Of a DNA stretch of 20,925 nt, positions 1-6,880 are shown piece after piece. A program made the translations under genes and the position numbers. Source of the DNA: JBAXGE01 sp044344145 (GTDB lineage: Bacteria; Planctomycetota; Phycisphaerae; WQYP01). The notes under the pieces are model-generated. The model saw nothing but the letters and a program-made list of their open reading frames with translations. It ran no database searches and was not told the origin of the DNA. Each line of letters begins with the position of its first letter. Within the stretch, counting starts at the first letter, position 1. Where the stretch lies: positions 1-20,925 of the forward strand of contig JBIJDM010000018.1 in assembly GCA_044344145.1 (NCBI GenBank), given 5' to 3'.

Positions 1-990
1 CGGCCGTTCTTCCCCGGCCACTTCGGGCATCCGGTCAAACGGGTTCTGCATGATCTGCCCGTTGGGCAGGGTCGGCTTGGCCACATTCAATTCCCGGATG
101 TCATCCACCGCGATGGCTTCCTTGTCGCCGTTGTCATATTGCACCATGACCAGTTGGGTAATGATCTGGGTATCCATCACCCACGCCGGCCCCTTGTCCG
201 TGCGCACCCGCACATGTCGGTGGGGCAGACGCGCTTTCAGATCGTCATAGGCCACTTCCTCATACCGCAAACAGCACATCAGCCGGCCACACCGTCCCGA
301 AATCTTGGTCGGGTCCAGCGTGGCTTTTTGAATCTTGGCATTGCGCATCGAAATGGGCACCAGCACCTTCAGGAATTGCTTGCAGCAGCAGCGTTGCCCG
401 CATTTTTCATATTCTGCCGTGATCCGCGCCTCATCGCGTGCGCCCACCTGGCGCAGTTCAATCCGCGTGTGGAAGTGCTGGGCCATATCGCGCACCAACT
501 GCCGGAAATCCACCCGGTGTTCCGCCGTGAAATAGAACAGCAGCCGTTCATTCCCCAGCAAATATTCCACCTCAACCACGCGCATTTCCAGCCGCAGCAC
601 ATCGGATAATTCCCGCGCAATGCCCAAATCCCGCTTGCGCGTGGTTTCCAATTGGGCCTGTTCCGCCAGATCCTGGGGCGTGGCCACCCGCAGCACGCGG
701 CCATCGCGTGAGAAGGGAAAATCCTTGCCGCCCGAAGCGCGGGCATAATCATCCACCACACTCGATGTGGGCTGGGCGCAACCCCCGCAATAGTGCGAGC
801 GCGTCGCCGCCAACTCCGTCCCGCGCGAGGTGCGACATACCACCTTGGTCCCGGGGGCAATGCGATGCTTGATATCCGAGGGAAATTCCCCGACAAACGC
901 CTGATAACCATACGAGACAATCAGGGTTTTTGGGACTTCCGCTTCCGGTGCGGGCGGTAGATCGGGCAATATATCTAAAGAAAGCGTCAT
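1..990 (-). CDS. ricT: PSP1-domain protein RicT (YaaT-like), C-terminus outside window
   Basis: The frame is open from the ATG at 990 down to base 1, giving 330 codons with no stop, so the gene continues past the left edge. The protein has the cysteine pattern of the PSP1/RicT family: C52, then CGGC at 68-71, CGQRCCC at 197-203, and SGRCGRLMCC at 231-240. In Bacillus subtilis RicT (YaaT) binds Fe-S clusters with RicA and RicF and works with RNase Y in mRNA maturation; in other phyla the partner is unknown. A weak AAGG lies about 12 bases before the start. It follows the microcompartment operon on the same strand after a 154-base gap that holds an inverted repeat, so it may have its own promoter. 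The family call is firm; the role in this organism is inference. Confidence 0.88.
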   Translation of the reverse strand, partial: MTLSLDILPDLPPAPEAEVPKTLIVSYGYQAFVGEFPSDIKHRIAPGTKVVCRTSRGTELAATRSHYCGGCAQPTSSVVDDYARASGGKDFPFSRDGRVLRVATPQDLAEQAQLETTRKRDLGIARELSDVLRLEMRVVEVEYLLGNERLLFYFTAEHRVDFRQLVRDMAQHFHTRIELRQVGARDEARITAEYEKCGQRCCCKQFLKVLVPISMRNAKIQKATLDPTKISGRCGRLMCCLRYEEVAYDDLKARLPHRHVRVRTDKGPAWVMDTQIITQLVMVQYDNGDKEAIAVDDIRELNVAKPTLPNGQIMQNPFDRMPEVAGEERP

Positions 991-1097
991 AGTCGCGCCT
1001 TTGATAAGTAACTGGTGGTCCACCAAGGCGTTACCGATAACCCCTCGGCCATATTATGACCAGTGTACCCAAAGGTCTTATTTTATCCAAATACAAA

Positions 1098-1119
1098 TAT
1101 TCGCAAAATGGTGCGAATA
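1098..1119. promoter_or_regulatory. Perfect 8-bp inverted repeat between the aldolase-like gene and ricT
   Basis: TATTCGCA (1098-1105) and TGCGAATA (1112-1119) flank a six-base centre. Read in the direction of the minus-strand genes, the hairpin is followed by a T-rich stretch (TTTGTATTTGG), so it could be a weak terminator closing the microcompartment operon. A second CGAATA lies immediately beyond the right arm, offering an alternative pairing. The symmetrical form also fits a regulator operator for ricT. The sequence does not decide between these roles. Confidence 0.45.
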
Positions 1120-1144
1120 CGAATATGGGCCGCGACGACGGGCG

Positions 1145-2419
1145 TTATTTACCGTAGATGGCATCCCGACGGGCTTTTTGATAGGCCTGCTTTTGCAGTG
1201 CGGTCATCTTGGCGAAATCCGGTGTGCCATCCGCCTTCAGCGGATAAATCCCAGCGGGCCGGGGCACCGCACTGGACTTGGGTTTGCTGATTGCGGCTGC
1301 TGCCGGTGCAGGTTTGCTTACCGCCGGTGCCGTCGTGACAGCAGGGGCTGCGGGTTTCGTGCCCGAAATCACCGCCCCCGTACCCGTGGCGCCATAATTA
1401 TTCGCCGTGCTGGTCAAAAGCATGTCTTGGTCAATCGCCCGATAAGGCTTGATATTCAATTTCTGCAAATCACCGTGATACAGCTTCACCGCCTCGGTGG
1501 GGGTGATCTGATCATCCGCCACCAGCCGCAGCGCCTTGACGAAGCTCAGTTGGTGCTCCGAATTGTTGATCTTCCGGCCATACAGCGCCACGCGTGCGCC
1601 GGCGCCCTTTGCCTCCGCCAGCATGTGGAACGCATCCATCGTCGTCCCCGACGATCCGCCCAGAATGCCCACAATCAGGCTCTCGTCATACCGGCACAAT
1701 TCTTCCATGTACTTGGGGCCGTGATAGGCAATCTTCAGGAACAACGGCCGGCCCGAACGCGGCACACCCGCCAGCGTGCGCACGATATGGTCATTGATAA
1801 ACGCGCCGAACTGCTCGGGGGGGATCTTGGAATCCACATTGGGGTCAAACACTTCCAGAAAATGCTTGAAGCCCTTGCGTTCCGCTTCATGCCGGAAATT
1901 CTTGTATGCCGTCAGGGTTTCCAAATCCCGTTCCGGAATATTGTTGAACGTGCAGCTATACAACCCCAGATTCGCGCCCAGATAACGCTCGTCTTCGGCG
2001 CAGGCCACCTTGCCGCACTGGATGTGGTCAATGCTGGCGCTGGAAAACGGCCGCGAGGGCACCTGGGCATACGTTCCGCCGCGCACGATATGAATATCAG
2101 TCGTGTCATTGGCCCGCGCCGCCGGGGTGATGTGGCTCTTGGCGAACAGTTTCTCGCCGATGGTCAGTACATCGCTGGTGCTGGCCGACATCAGCATGAT
2201 GTCCACCAGTCCCTGCTGCACGATGTCGCGGATTTGCTGGCGATACTGGCTCAACGTGCGGTGCTTGCCTTCATGGGCGTGCATCTCCGGGCTCTTGCCC
2301 GGCGAGGCGATCCCGAACGCCATGTCGGCATCCTTGGCATCGGCCAGAATAAAGCATTTGTTGTAACGATCCTTGGCCAGGATGGCCAACTTCTGATCCA
2401 GTGATTTCGCAACGGCCAT
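1145..2419 (-). CDS. Aldolase-like (beta/alpha)8-barrel protein with linker and C-terminal helix, microcompartment operon
   Basis: This 424-residue protein starts at an ATG 24 bases after the last shell gene. Residues 1 to about 345 look like a class I aldolase-type barrel (DeoC/LacD/DhnA-like): strands such as VDIMLMSAS near 72-80, PLFLKIAY at 225-232 with K229 in a plausible Schiff-base position, GILGGSSG at 251-258 as a phosphate-binding-like loop, and VALYGRKIN at 277-285. I cannot assign a substrate. Residues 353-395 are a low-complexity Pro/Ala/Lys linker, and 396-424 (DFAKMTALQKQAYQKAR in the middle) form a likely amphipathic helix, the architecture of a microcompartment encapsulation peptide. 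Its place directly after three BMC-P genes supports a cargo or organelle-linked role. Fold and targeting are inferences; an inactive barrel is possible. Confidence 0.7.
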   Translation of the reverse strand: MAVAKSLDQKLAILAKDRYNKCFILADAKDADMAFGIASPGKSPEMHAHEGKHRTLSQYRQQIRDIVQQGLVDIMLMSASTSDVLTIGEKLFAKSHITPAARANDTTDIHIVRGGTYAQVPSRPFSSASIDHIQCGKVACAEDERYLGANLGLYSCTFNNIPERDLETLTAYKNFRHEAERKGFKHFLEVFDPNVDSKIPPEQFGAFINDHIVRTLAGVPRSGRPLFLKIAYHGPKYMEELCRYDESLIVGILGGSSGTTMDAFHMLAEAKGAGARVALYGRKINNSEHQLSFVKALRLVADDQITPTEAVKLYHGDLQKLNIKPYRAIDQDMLLTSTANNYGATGTGAVISGTKPAAPAVTTAPAVSKPAPAAAAISKPKSSAVPRPAGIYPLKADGTPDFAKMTALQKQAYQKARRDAIYGK

Positions 2420-2443
2420 AATAGCAACCCTACTGAAAAATAA

Positions 2444-2737
2444 TTACGTCGGTTCGGCCACGATGTGCCGATCCTCAAAATCAAACTCATCCACAATCCC
2501 CACCACCGTGGCGTCCACCGCCAGAATCGGATCGGTAAACGGATTGGCGGCCTCACGGCCTTCTTCAAACAACACCACATCCCCTTCGCGCGCCGAGATC
2601 ACATCCACCGCCACCGTGGTCCAGCGAATCGGCTTGAGGTCAAAATCCAGCGGCTGCAGCACCAAGAATCGCTGCGCCTGAAAATCATCCAGCCGGATCC
2701 GTGCTTCAATCCGGCCAATCACCCGGGCAATCAACAT
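2444..2737 (-). CDS. BMC-P shell vertex protein (EutN/CcmL family), copy 1
   Basis: A 97-residue protein of usual BMC-P length, beginning MLIARVIGRIEARIRL and containing FLVLQPLDFD, TVAVDVISAREGDVVLF and AVDATVVGIVD, the conserved blocks of the EutN/CcmL pentamer fold. Such pentamers cap the vertices of bacterial microcompartment shells. I chose the ATG at 2737 and not the in-frame ATG at 2800, because homology starts there and GGAGGGG lies just upstream at the right spacing. The start overlaps the end of the preceding shell gene by seven bases, which suggests translational coupling. It keeps the canonical C-terminal block that copy 2 lacks, so it is a good candidate for a standard vertex protein. 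Confidence 0.9.
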   Translation of the reverse strand: MLIARVIGRIEARIRLDDFQAQRFLVLQPLDFDLKPIRWTTVAVDVISAREGDVVLFEEGREAANPFTDPILAVDATVVGIVDEFDFEDRHIVAEPT

Positions 2738-3030
2738 GTGGCCCCTCCGGAGGCGGGGGCCTCGCTGAGAATACCACTGACTGCCAGCCGGGCCGGACAC
2801 GTCCGGTCGGCCCCGAGCATCTCCTGCACGGCCTGACCATCGGATACCACCAGCACGCGCATCCCCTTGGCCGTACCAATCACATCAATCGCCACCTGCG
2901 GTACGCCCATGGGCGCGAAACTGACCGGGTCCAACGGCTGCACAATCACCAGCCGCGCGCCCTTGAGCGTGGGGTGCTTGGTGGTGGCGACCAGATGACC
3001 TTTGACTTCTGCGGTGAACATTAGACGCAT
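2731..3030 (-). CDS. BMC-P shell vertex protein (EutN/CcmL family), divergent copy 2
   Basis: A 99-residue EutN/CcmL homolog. MFTAEVKGHLVATTKHP, LVIVQPLDP, VAIDVIGTAKGMRVLVV and SDGQAVQEML match the family. The ATG at 3030 is annotated; a second ATG at 3021 is also possible because homology begins around it. The C-terminus is odd: the usual D-A-x-V-V-G-I-V-D block is replaced by DRTCPARLAVSGILSE, and the protein ends in a Gly/Ala-rich tail with a terminal cysteine. In the family this block helps form the subunit interface, so this copy may be specialised, for example a heteropentamer partner or an anchor for cargo. It lies between copies 1 and 3 in the operon, 15 bases after copy 3. Confidence 0.85.
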   Translation of the reverse strand: MRLMFTAEVKGHLVATTKHPTLKGARLVIVQPLDPVSFAPMGVPQVAIDVIGTAKGMRVLVVSDGQAVQEMLGADRTCPARLAVSGILSEAPASGGATC

Positions 3031-3045
3031 CCCGGCGTGAATGAT

Positions 3046-3345
3046 TTAGGGGCGACGAAAAACGATATTCCCCAGCGCATCTACCTGATCAATCAGGGCG
3101 ACGACCACCGCATCCGTCGCGGTGCTCTTCATGCCGGGGGCCATACGGGCGCTGGAACCTTGGCTGACGACCACAAAATCCCCCTCGGCCGCGCCGAGTT
3201 CGTCATTGGCCACCAGCATGGTCTGGCCGGGGACCAGTTGCCCATCCTTGATCACATGCGCATGAATCACGACCAGCTTCTTGCCGTCGAATCCGCCCGT
3301 TTTCACGGTGCAGACGATTTTTCCCACAACCTTAGCAATAATCAT
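3046..3345 (-). CDS. BMC-P shell vertex protein (EutN/CcmL family), copy 3, first gene of the operon
   Basis: A 99-residue EutN/CcmL pentamer protein: MIIAKVVGKIVCTVKTGG, LVVIHAHVI, GQTMLVANDELGAAEGDFVVV, GSSARMA and DAVVVALIDQVD are the family's sequential blocks. The ATG at 3345 has GGAG about 11 bases upstream. It is the first gene on the minus strand, with the thiC leader diverging from it, so no BMC-H hexamer gene can precede it in this transcript. Three BMC-P paralogs in a row are typical of planctomycete/verrucomicrobial microcompartments that degrade plant-derived fucose and rhamnose (established for Planctopirus limnophila). Assigning this locus to that pathway is inference, because no pathway enzyme is visible here. 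Confidence 0.9.
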   Translation of the reverse strand: MIIAKVVGKIVCTVKTGGFDGKKLVVIHAHVIKDGQLVPGQTMLVANDELGAAEGDFVVVSQGSSARMAPGMKSTATDAVVVALIDQVDALGNIVFRRP

Positions 3346-3501
3346 AAGTTGGGCGCTCCGTTTCCAAGACTGCGCAAATTATGCCATAACATTTCAGAAT
3401 ATACCACTAATAACTGGGGAGATTCGCAAAAGCAATTTCGCCGGAATTGGCTGGCCTTATTCGTATGGCATCTTGCCCGCCGGGCGTCTATGATGTAGCT
3501 G
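3346..3501. promoter_or_regulatory. Divergent promoter region between the shell operon and thiC
   Basis: This AT-richer stretch must hold the promoters for both sides. For thiC, TATGAT at 3489-3494 is a good -10 box placed so that transcription would start right at the riboswitch near 3501; no good -35 box is visible. For the shell operon, CATAAT (minus strand, 3383-3378) is a possible -10 box, and it overlaps the 5-1-5 palindrome TTATGCCATAA at 3379-3389, which could be an operator. ATTCGCAAAA at 3422-3431 repeats a ten-base word of the inverted repeat near 1099. All of these are visual matches only. Confidence 0.35.
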
Positions 3502-3585
3502 TTCGCTAGGGGTGTCCCGCGTGTTTGGGACTGAGATTAAACCCTTGGAACCTGACCCGGTTGATGCCGGCGTAGGGAACGCGAG
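3502..3585 (+). promoter_or_regulatory. TPP riboswitch (thi box) controlling thiC
   Basis: The conserved TPP aptamer blocks occur in order: GGGGTG at 3509-3514, CTGAGA at 3531-3536, ACCCTTGGAACCTGA at 3541-3555, and CCGGTTGATGCCGG at 3557-3570 followed by CGTAGGGAA. The closing stem is TTCGC (3502-3506) with GCGAG (3581-3585). The aptamer binds thiamine pyrophosphate and normally represses thiamine synthesis genes. No obvious intrinsic terminator lies between it and the thiC start at 3659, so control of translation is more likely than attenuation; that is inference. Confidence 0.95.
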
Positions 3586-3658
3586 CCATGTGGTCTTCCC
3601 CTTGGTATTCAGTTCCCCCCAAAGTTAGTGTTGGTAATTACTTACGGAGCTTGTCGTC

Positions 3659-5356
3659 ATGGCCCATATACCCGCCGATACGTCCCACCTGCGCACCCAG
3701 TATGAATTCGCCCGCGCCGGTCTGATTACCCCGCAAATGGCCCGTCTGGCCCAGCGCGAAGGCACCACCGCCGAATTCATCCGTCAGGAAATCGCCCGCG
3801 GCCGTTTGGTCATCCCCGCCAATATTCGTCACCTCGCCGGTGCCGCAGGCAAAACTGGTAACTACTCCGCCTTGGCGCTGGATTACGCCCAAGCCCAGGA
3901 CCTCGGTCATCCCGGCGCCCGGGGCGCCGCCGCGCGGCTCTGGGTCAACCAAACCGTCTCCCAGCGCTGGACCGAGATTCAGAACCCCGCGTATTGTCGC
4001 GGCATCCACGCCCCCAAGCGGCTCGATCCCTGCGGTATTGGCCGCATGATCACCACCAAGATCAACGCCAACATCGGCGCTTCGCCGGTCTCCAGTAACA
4101 CGCAGGAAGAAGTCGAAAAACTCCAGTGGGCTCAGAAGTATGGCGCCGACACCCTCATGGACCTTTCCACCGGCGGCAACCTCAACGAATGCCGCCAGGC
4201 CATCATTGACCACTCCACTATTCCCATCGGCACCGTGCCGATCTACTCCATGATTATCGGCCGCAAGATCGAAGACCTGACCTACGACATGATCCTCAAG
4301 GAAGTCGAACATCAGGCCCAGCAGGGCGTGGACTACTTCACCATTCACGCCGGCGTGCTCAAAAAACATATTTCGCTGGTCAAAAATCGCGTCACCGGCA
4401 TCGTCAGCCGGGGCGGCAGCCTGCTGGCCAAGTGGATGATCGTCCACAACAAAGAAAACCCCATGTTCGAATTGTTCGACGACATCAGCGCCATCATGCG
4501 GCAATATGATGTCACCTACTCCCTCGGCGACGGCCTGCGTCCCGGCAGTTGTGCCGATGCCACCGACGCTGCCCAGTTGGCGGAATTGCAGACGCTGGCC
4601 GAGTTGGTTTTTCGCGCCCGTGATGCGGGTGTACAGGTCATGGTCGAAGGCCCCGGCCACGTGCCCATGCATCAGGTCGCCATGAATATGCAGATGCAGC
4701 AGGCCCTCTGCGACGATGCCCCGTTCTATGTCCTGGGCCCCTTAACCACCGATGTCTTCCCCGGCTACGACCATATCACCAGCGCCATCGGCGCCACCGA
4801 GGCCGCCCGCGCAGGCGCTGCCATGCTCTGCTACGTCACACCCAAGGAACACGTCGGCCTGCCCAAGGCTCAGGATGTGAAGGCCGGCTGCATCGCCTAC
4901 AAGATCGCCGCCCACGCCGGCGACATCGCCCGCGGCATTGACAGCGCCCGCCAATGGGACGATGACATGAGCAAAGCCCGCGCCGCCTTGAACTGGCCCA
5001 AACAGTTCGAACTCGCCTTCGATGGCGAAACCGCCCGCGCTCTGCACGATGAAGATTTGGAAGTGGACACCGACTTCTGCGCCATGTGCGGCCACGACTG
5101 GTGCTCCATGCGCATCAGCAAGGAAATCCAGGAATTCGCCAGCGGTAAGGACCCCAATTTCCAACCCGAAAAAACCGTCACGAAATCCACCGGCGTCGGC
5201 GCCGAAGGTGCCCAACTCCTCAAGGAACGCGGCACCCTCACGCAGGAACAAATTATGGCGCTGGCCCACAAGAGTAAGAAGGCCGACTGTCACAGTGATA
5301 TTGTGGCCGATCCCCAAACCGCCCAAAAAGTCCAGTTGCAGGTTCTCGGTCAATAG
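3659..5356 (+). CDS. thiC: Phosphomethylpyrimidine synthase ThiC
   Basis: ThiC converts aminoimidazole ribotide to the hydroxymethylpyrimidine phosphate of thiamine, using a [4Fe-4S] cluster and S-adenosylmethionine. This 565-residue protein shows KINANIG at 134-140, then DTLMDLSTGG, VEGPGHVPMHQV, GPLTTDVFPGYDHI and the cluster motif CAMCGHDWC with C474, C477 and C482 near the C-terminus. CGGAG at 3645-3649 supports the ATG. The odd feature is residues about 61-121: between IPANIRH and CGIGRMITTKINANIG lies an insertion of about 60 residues, where the family, as I know it, has only about ten. The frame and codon style stay intact across it. The TPP riboswitch upstream fits the assignment. No other thi gene is in the window. 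Confidence 0.97.
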   Translation: MAHIPADTSHLRTQYEFARAGLITPQMARLAQREGTTAEFIRQEIARGRLVIPANIRHLAGAAGKTGNYSALALDYAQAQDLGHPGARGAAARLWVNQTVSQRWTEIQNPAYCRGIHAPKRLDPCGIGRMITTKINANIGASPVSSNTQEEVEKLQWAQKYGADTLMDLSTGGNLNECRQAIIDHSTIPIGTVPIYSMIIGRKIEDLTYDMILKEVEHQAQQGVDYFTIHAGVLKKHISLVKNRVTGIVSRGGSLLAKWMIVHNKENPMFELFDDISAIMRQYDVTYSLGDGLRPGSCADATDAAQLAELQTLAELVFRARDAGVQVMVEGPGHVPMHQVAMNMQMQQALCDDAPFYVLGPLTTDVFPGYDHITSAIGATEAARAGAAMLCYVTPKEHVGLPKAQDVKAGCIAYKIAAHAGDIARGIDSARQWDDDMSKARAALNWPKQFELAFDGETARALHDEDLEVDTDFCAMCGHDWCSMRISKEIQEFASGKDPNFQPEKTVTKSTGVGAEGAQLLKERGTLTQEQIMALAHKSKKADCHSDIVADPQTAQKVQLQVLGQ

Positions 5357-5380
5357 CCCGCGCGGTGGTCACGGCGGGAG

Positions 5381-5818
5381 CTATTCGTTCCCCTCCGTGG
5401 CAACGTCTATGGTGCGAAACACCGGTGCCAGCATGAGCCGTTGGCGATACGCGTTCAGTTCCTCCATCCGCCCGCGCATGTACAAACTCGCGTTCCCCCC
5501 AAATTCCTCCGGCACACCCGCCAGCAGCAAACGCACCGTGATGGTTTGCCCGCCGCGCAGTACCGTCAGCGAGACTTGTGTCCCTGGCTTTTCCCGGGCA
5601 ATGAGCGTGCGAAACTGGCTCGGGTCTTCCTGCTCCCCCAGCGCCTGGCCGTTGAGATGCGTGATCACATCGCCCGTTTCCAGCAGTTCATACGCAGGCA
5701 GTCCGATCAGCGTCTCTTGAATCAGAATCCCACCCGGCCCCGCCGCGCCGGGTTCTTCGCTACCCCGCTGGGGGGCGTAACTGATACCCAGAATCGGGGT
5801 GGTCCCCGTCAGGATCAT
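5381..5818 (-). CDS. PDZ-domain protein, possibly the 3' half of a split gene
   Basis: The ORF encodes 145 residues starting at an ATG seven bases after the stop of the upstream ORF. Residues 7 to about 95 form a PDZ fold: PILGISYAPQRG, GILIQETLIGLPAYELLETG, DVITHLNGQAL and the strand VSLTVLRGGQTITVRL, as in HtrA/DegP-type PDZ modules that bind protein C-termini. A charged C-terminal segment with EELNAYRQR follows. There is no signal peptide and no ribosome binding site, although such PDZ proteins are usually exported. The upstream ORF supplies a signal peptide and no PDZ domain, so both may be parts of one exported protein interrupted by a frameshift near 5826. It converges on thiC with a 24-base gap and no clear terminator. 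Confidence 0.7.
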   Translation of the reverse strand: MILTGTTPILGISYAPQRGSEEPGAAGPGGILIQETLIGLPAYELLETGDVITHLNGQALGEQEDPSQFRTLIAREKPGTQVSLTVLRGGQTITVRLLLAGVPEEFGGNASLYMRGRMEELNAYRQRLMLAPVFRTIDVATEGNE

Positions 5819-5825
5819 CGTGTTT

Positions 5826-6113
5826 TTACTGTGCAAATGGGTACAGATAGTTATCAGCCGTGCGGCCACTTTCCGGGTCGTGCGTGGCCTGCAATTCTTT
5901 TTCCAGCCACGGCAGGGCACTCCCCGGCCCCAAACACAACGCCCGTAGCGCCGCTTCCCGCTGCGTCCAGGCTTCCGCACCCAATTGCACCACCAGTTTA
6001 TGCCCATCGGCCGGGGCTGTGGGTGGGGGGGCTGCCTGCGCCATCACCAACGCAACCAGCAAACTCGTGCTGACCGCCCTAATGCTCCGGAATTGTCTCA
6101 GGAAGTTACCCAT
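5826..6113 (-). CDS. Small exported protein with HEAT-like helical segment, possible 5' half of a split gene
   Basis: A 95-residue ORF taken from the ATG at 6113. Residues 1-28 look like a Sec signal peptide: basic FRSIRAV, hydrophobic SLLVALVMAQAA, then a Pro/Ala stretch. Residues 38-85 contain VQLGAEAWTQREAALRAL and LPWLEKEL, resembling the single HEAT-like unit seen in many planctomycete exported proteins, where it often precedes a PDZ domain. The ORF ends abruptly in a TAA, followed seven bases later by the PDZ ORF in another frame, with an A5 run in between. No good ribosome binding site is visible. It lies just after the terminator of the FHA gene and needs its own promoter. Function unknown; residence in the periplasm is inferred from the signal peptide. 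Confidence 0.6.
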   Translation of the reverse strand: MGNFLRQFRSIRAVSTSLLVALVMAQAAPPPTAPADGHKLVVQLGAEAWTQREAALRALCLGPGSALPWLEKELQATHDPESGRTADNYLYPFAQ

Positions 6114-6144
6114 AGTTAATGGTTCATTGTAGTGCCTGCCCCGG

Positions 6145-6182
6145 CAAAACAAAAAAGACCAGCGGTTTTTCCGCTGGTCTTT
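6145..6182 (-). terminator. Intrinsic terminator of the FHA gene
   Basis: A perfect 12-bp stem, AAAGACCAGCGG (6154-6165) with CCGCTGGTCTTT (6171-6182), closes a five-base loop. On the minus strand it is followed by a T-rich tract (TTTTTTGTTTT). It lies 26 bases after the FHA stop codon, so it ends that transcript and separates it from the HEAT-like/PDZ pair. Confidence 0.9.
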
Positions 6183-6208
6183 ACCTGGCAACTATGTTCG
6201 CAATCCGC

Positions 6209-6703
6209 TTAGCGCGGCTTCTTCGTCAGATTCGACAACGCCGACAACGGGTCATCCCCGCCGCCTTCGTCTTCTTCATCTTCACCGATCTCGACCACTT
6301 CTTCCGTGGCTTCCACATCCACGGTCCCGCCGGTTTCATCATCGCTGTGCGTGATGGGTTCCACCGACTGCTCTTCGATGATGGTGCGGATGGGAGAAAT
6401 TTCTTCCGGCTTGCCGTCAATCACCACCGTGAAGATGACCGGCCCTACAACCAATTGGTCGCCCGGCTGCAATTCGGCGGCCTGAACCCGGCTGCCGTTC
6501 ACGAACGTGCCATTGGAACTGCCCAAATCTTTGACCGAAACGCTCTCATCATCCACCAGCACCTGACAATGCTTGCGCGATACCTGCGCCAGGGGGATCT
6601 GCAGATGGCAGTCAGTATGCCGGCCAATGAGCATATTGGAATGACGGATCACCAGCTCGCGCCGCTGCCCATCGGATTTGAACATCACCAGCTTAACTTC
6701 CAT
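6209..6703 (-). CDS. FHA-domain protein with acidic C-terminal tail
   Basis: FHA domains bind phosphothreonine peptides and often act with Ser/Thr kinases. This 164-residue protein has a complete one at residues 1-95: GR at 27-28, SRKH at 42-45 and GSSNGTFVNG at 61-70, the phosphopeptide-binding residues. From about residue 105 the chain is acidic and low in complexity (EEVVEIGEDEEDEGGGDD), ending in a short basic tail, so it is probably disordered. The ATG at 6703 is chosen over the in-frame ATG at 6736, because GGGAGG lies at ideal spacing before it and the domain begins there. There is no signal peptide, so it is cytoplasmic. No kinase is next to it; its partner is unknown. Confidence 0.92.
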   Translation of the reverse strand: MEVKLVMFKSDGQRRELVIRHSNMLIGRHTDCHLQIPLAQVSRKHCQVLVDDESVSVKDLGSSNGTFVNGSRVQAAELQPGDQLVVGPVIFTVVIDGKPEEISPIRTIIEEQSVEPITHSDDETGGTVDVEATEEVVEIGEDEEDEGGGDDPLSALSNLTKKPR

Positions 6704-6880
6704 CGTCGAACCTCCCTGATAGGTATAAAAACTCATCTTTGCTGCCCATTTTCGTGGCTACCAGCCGGCTCTTAAGGCATAAAAATTGAGCACGGACGGT
6801 AATTTTCACGTACTATGGAACAGCGCTACACTTAAAGCTAACCGCTAGGCAAAGAATGTTCAAGTGCAGATGGATAGACG

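Noticed and set aside
1001..2404. 467-codon plus-strand ORF opposite the aldolase-like gene
   Set aside because: It is antisense to a gene with clear protein character, shows no family motif and is Arg/His/Gln-rich as expected for a reverse-frame shadow of GC-rich DNA.
3638..4672. 344-codon minus-strand ORF inside thiC
   Set aside because: Antisense shadow of thiC; Gly/Asp/Val-rich composition without recognisable domains.
5357..5378. CCCGC/GCGGG stem between thiC and the PDZ gene as a terminator
   Set aside because: Only five base pairs, a 12-base loop and no T-tract in either direction.
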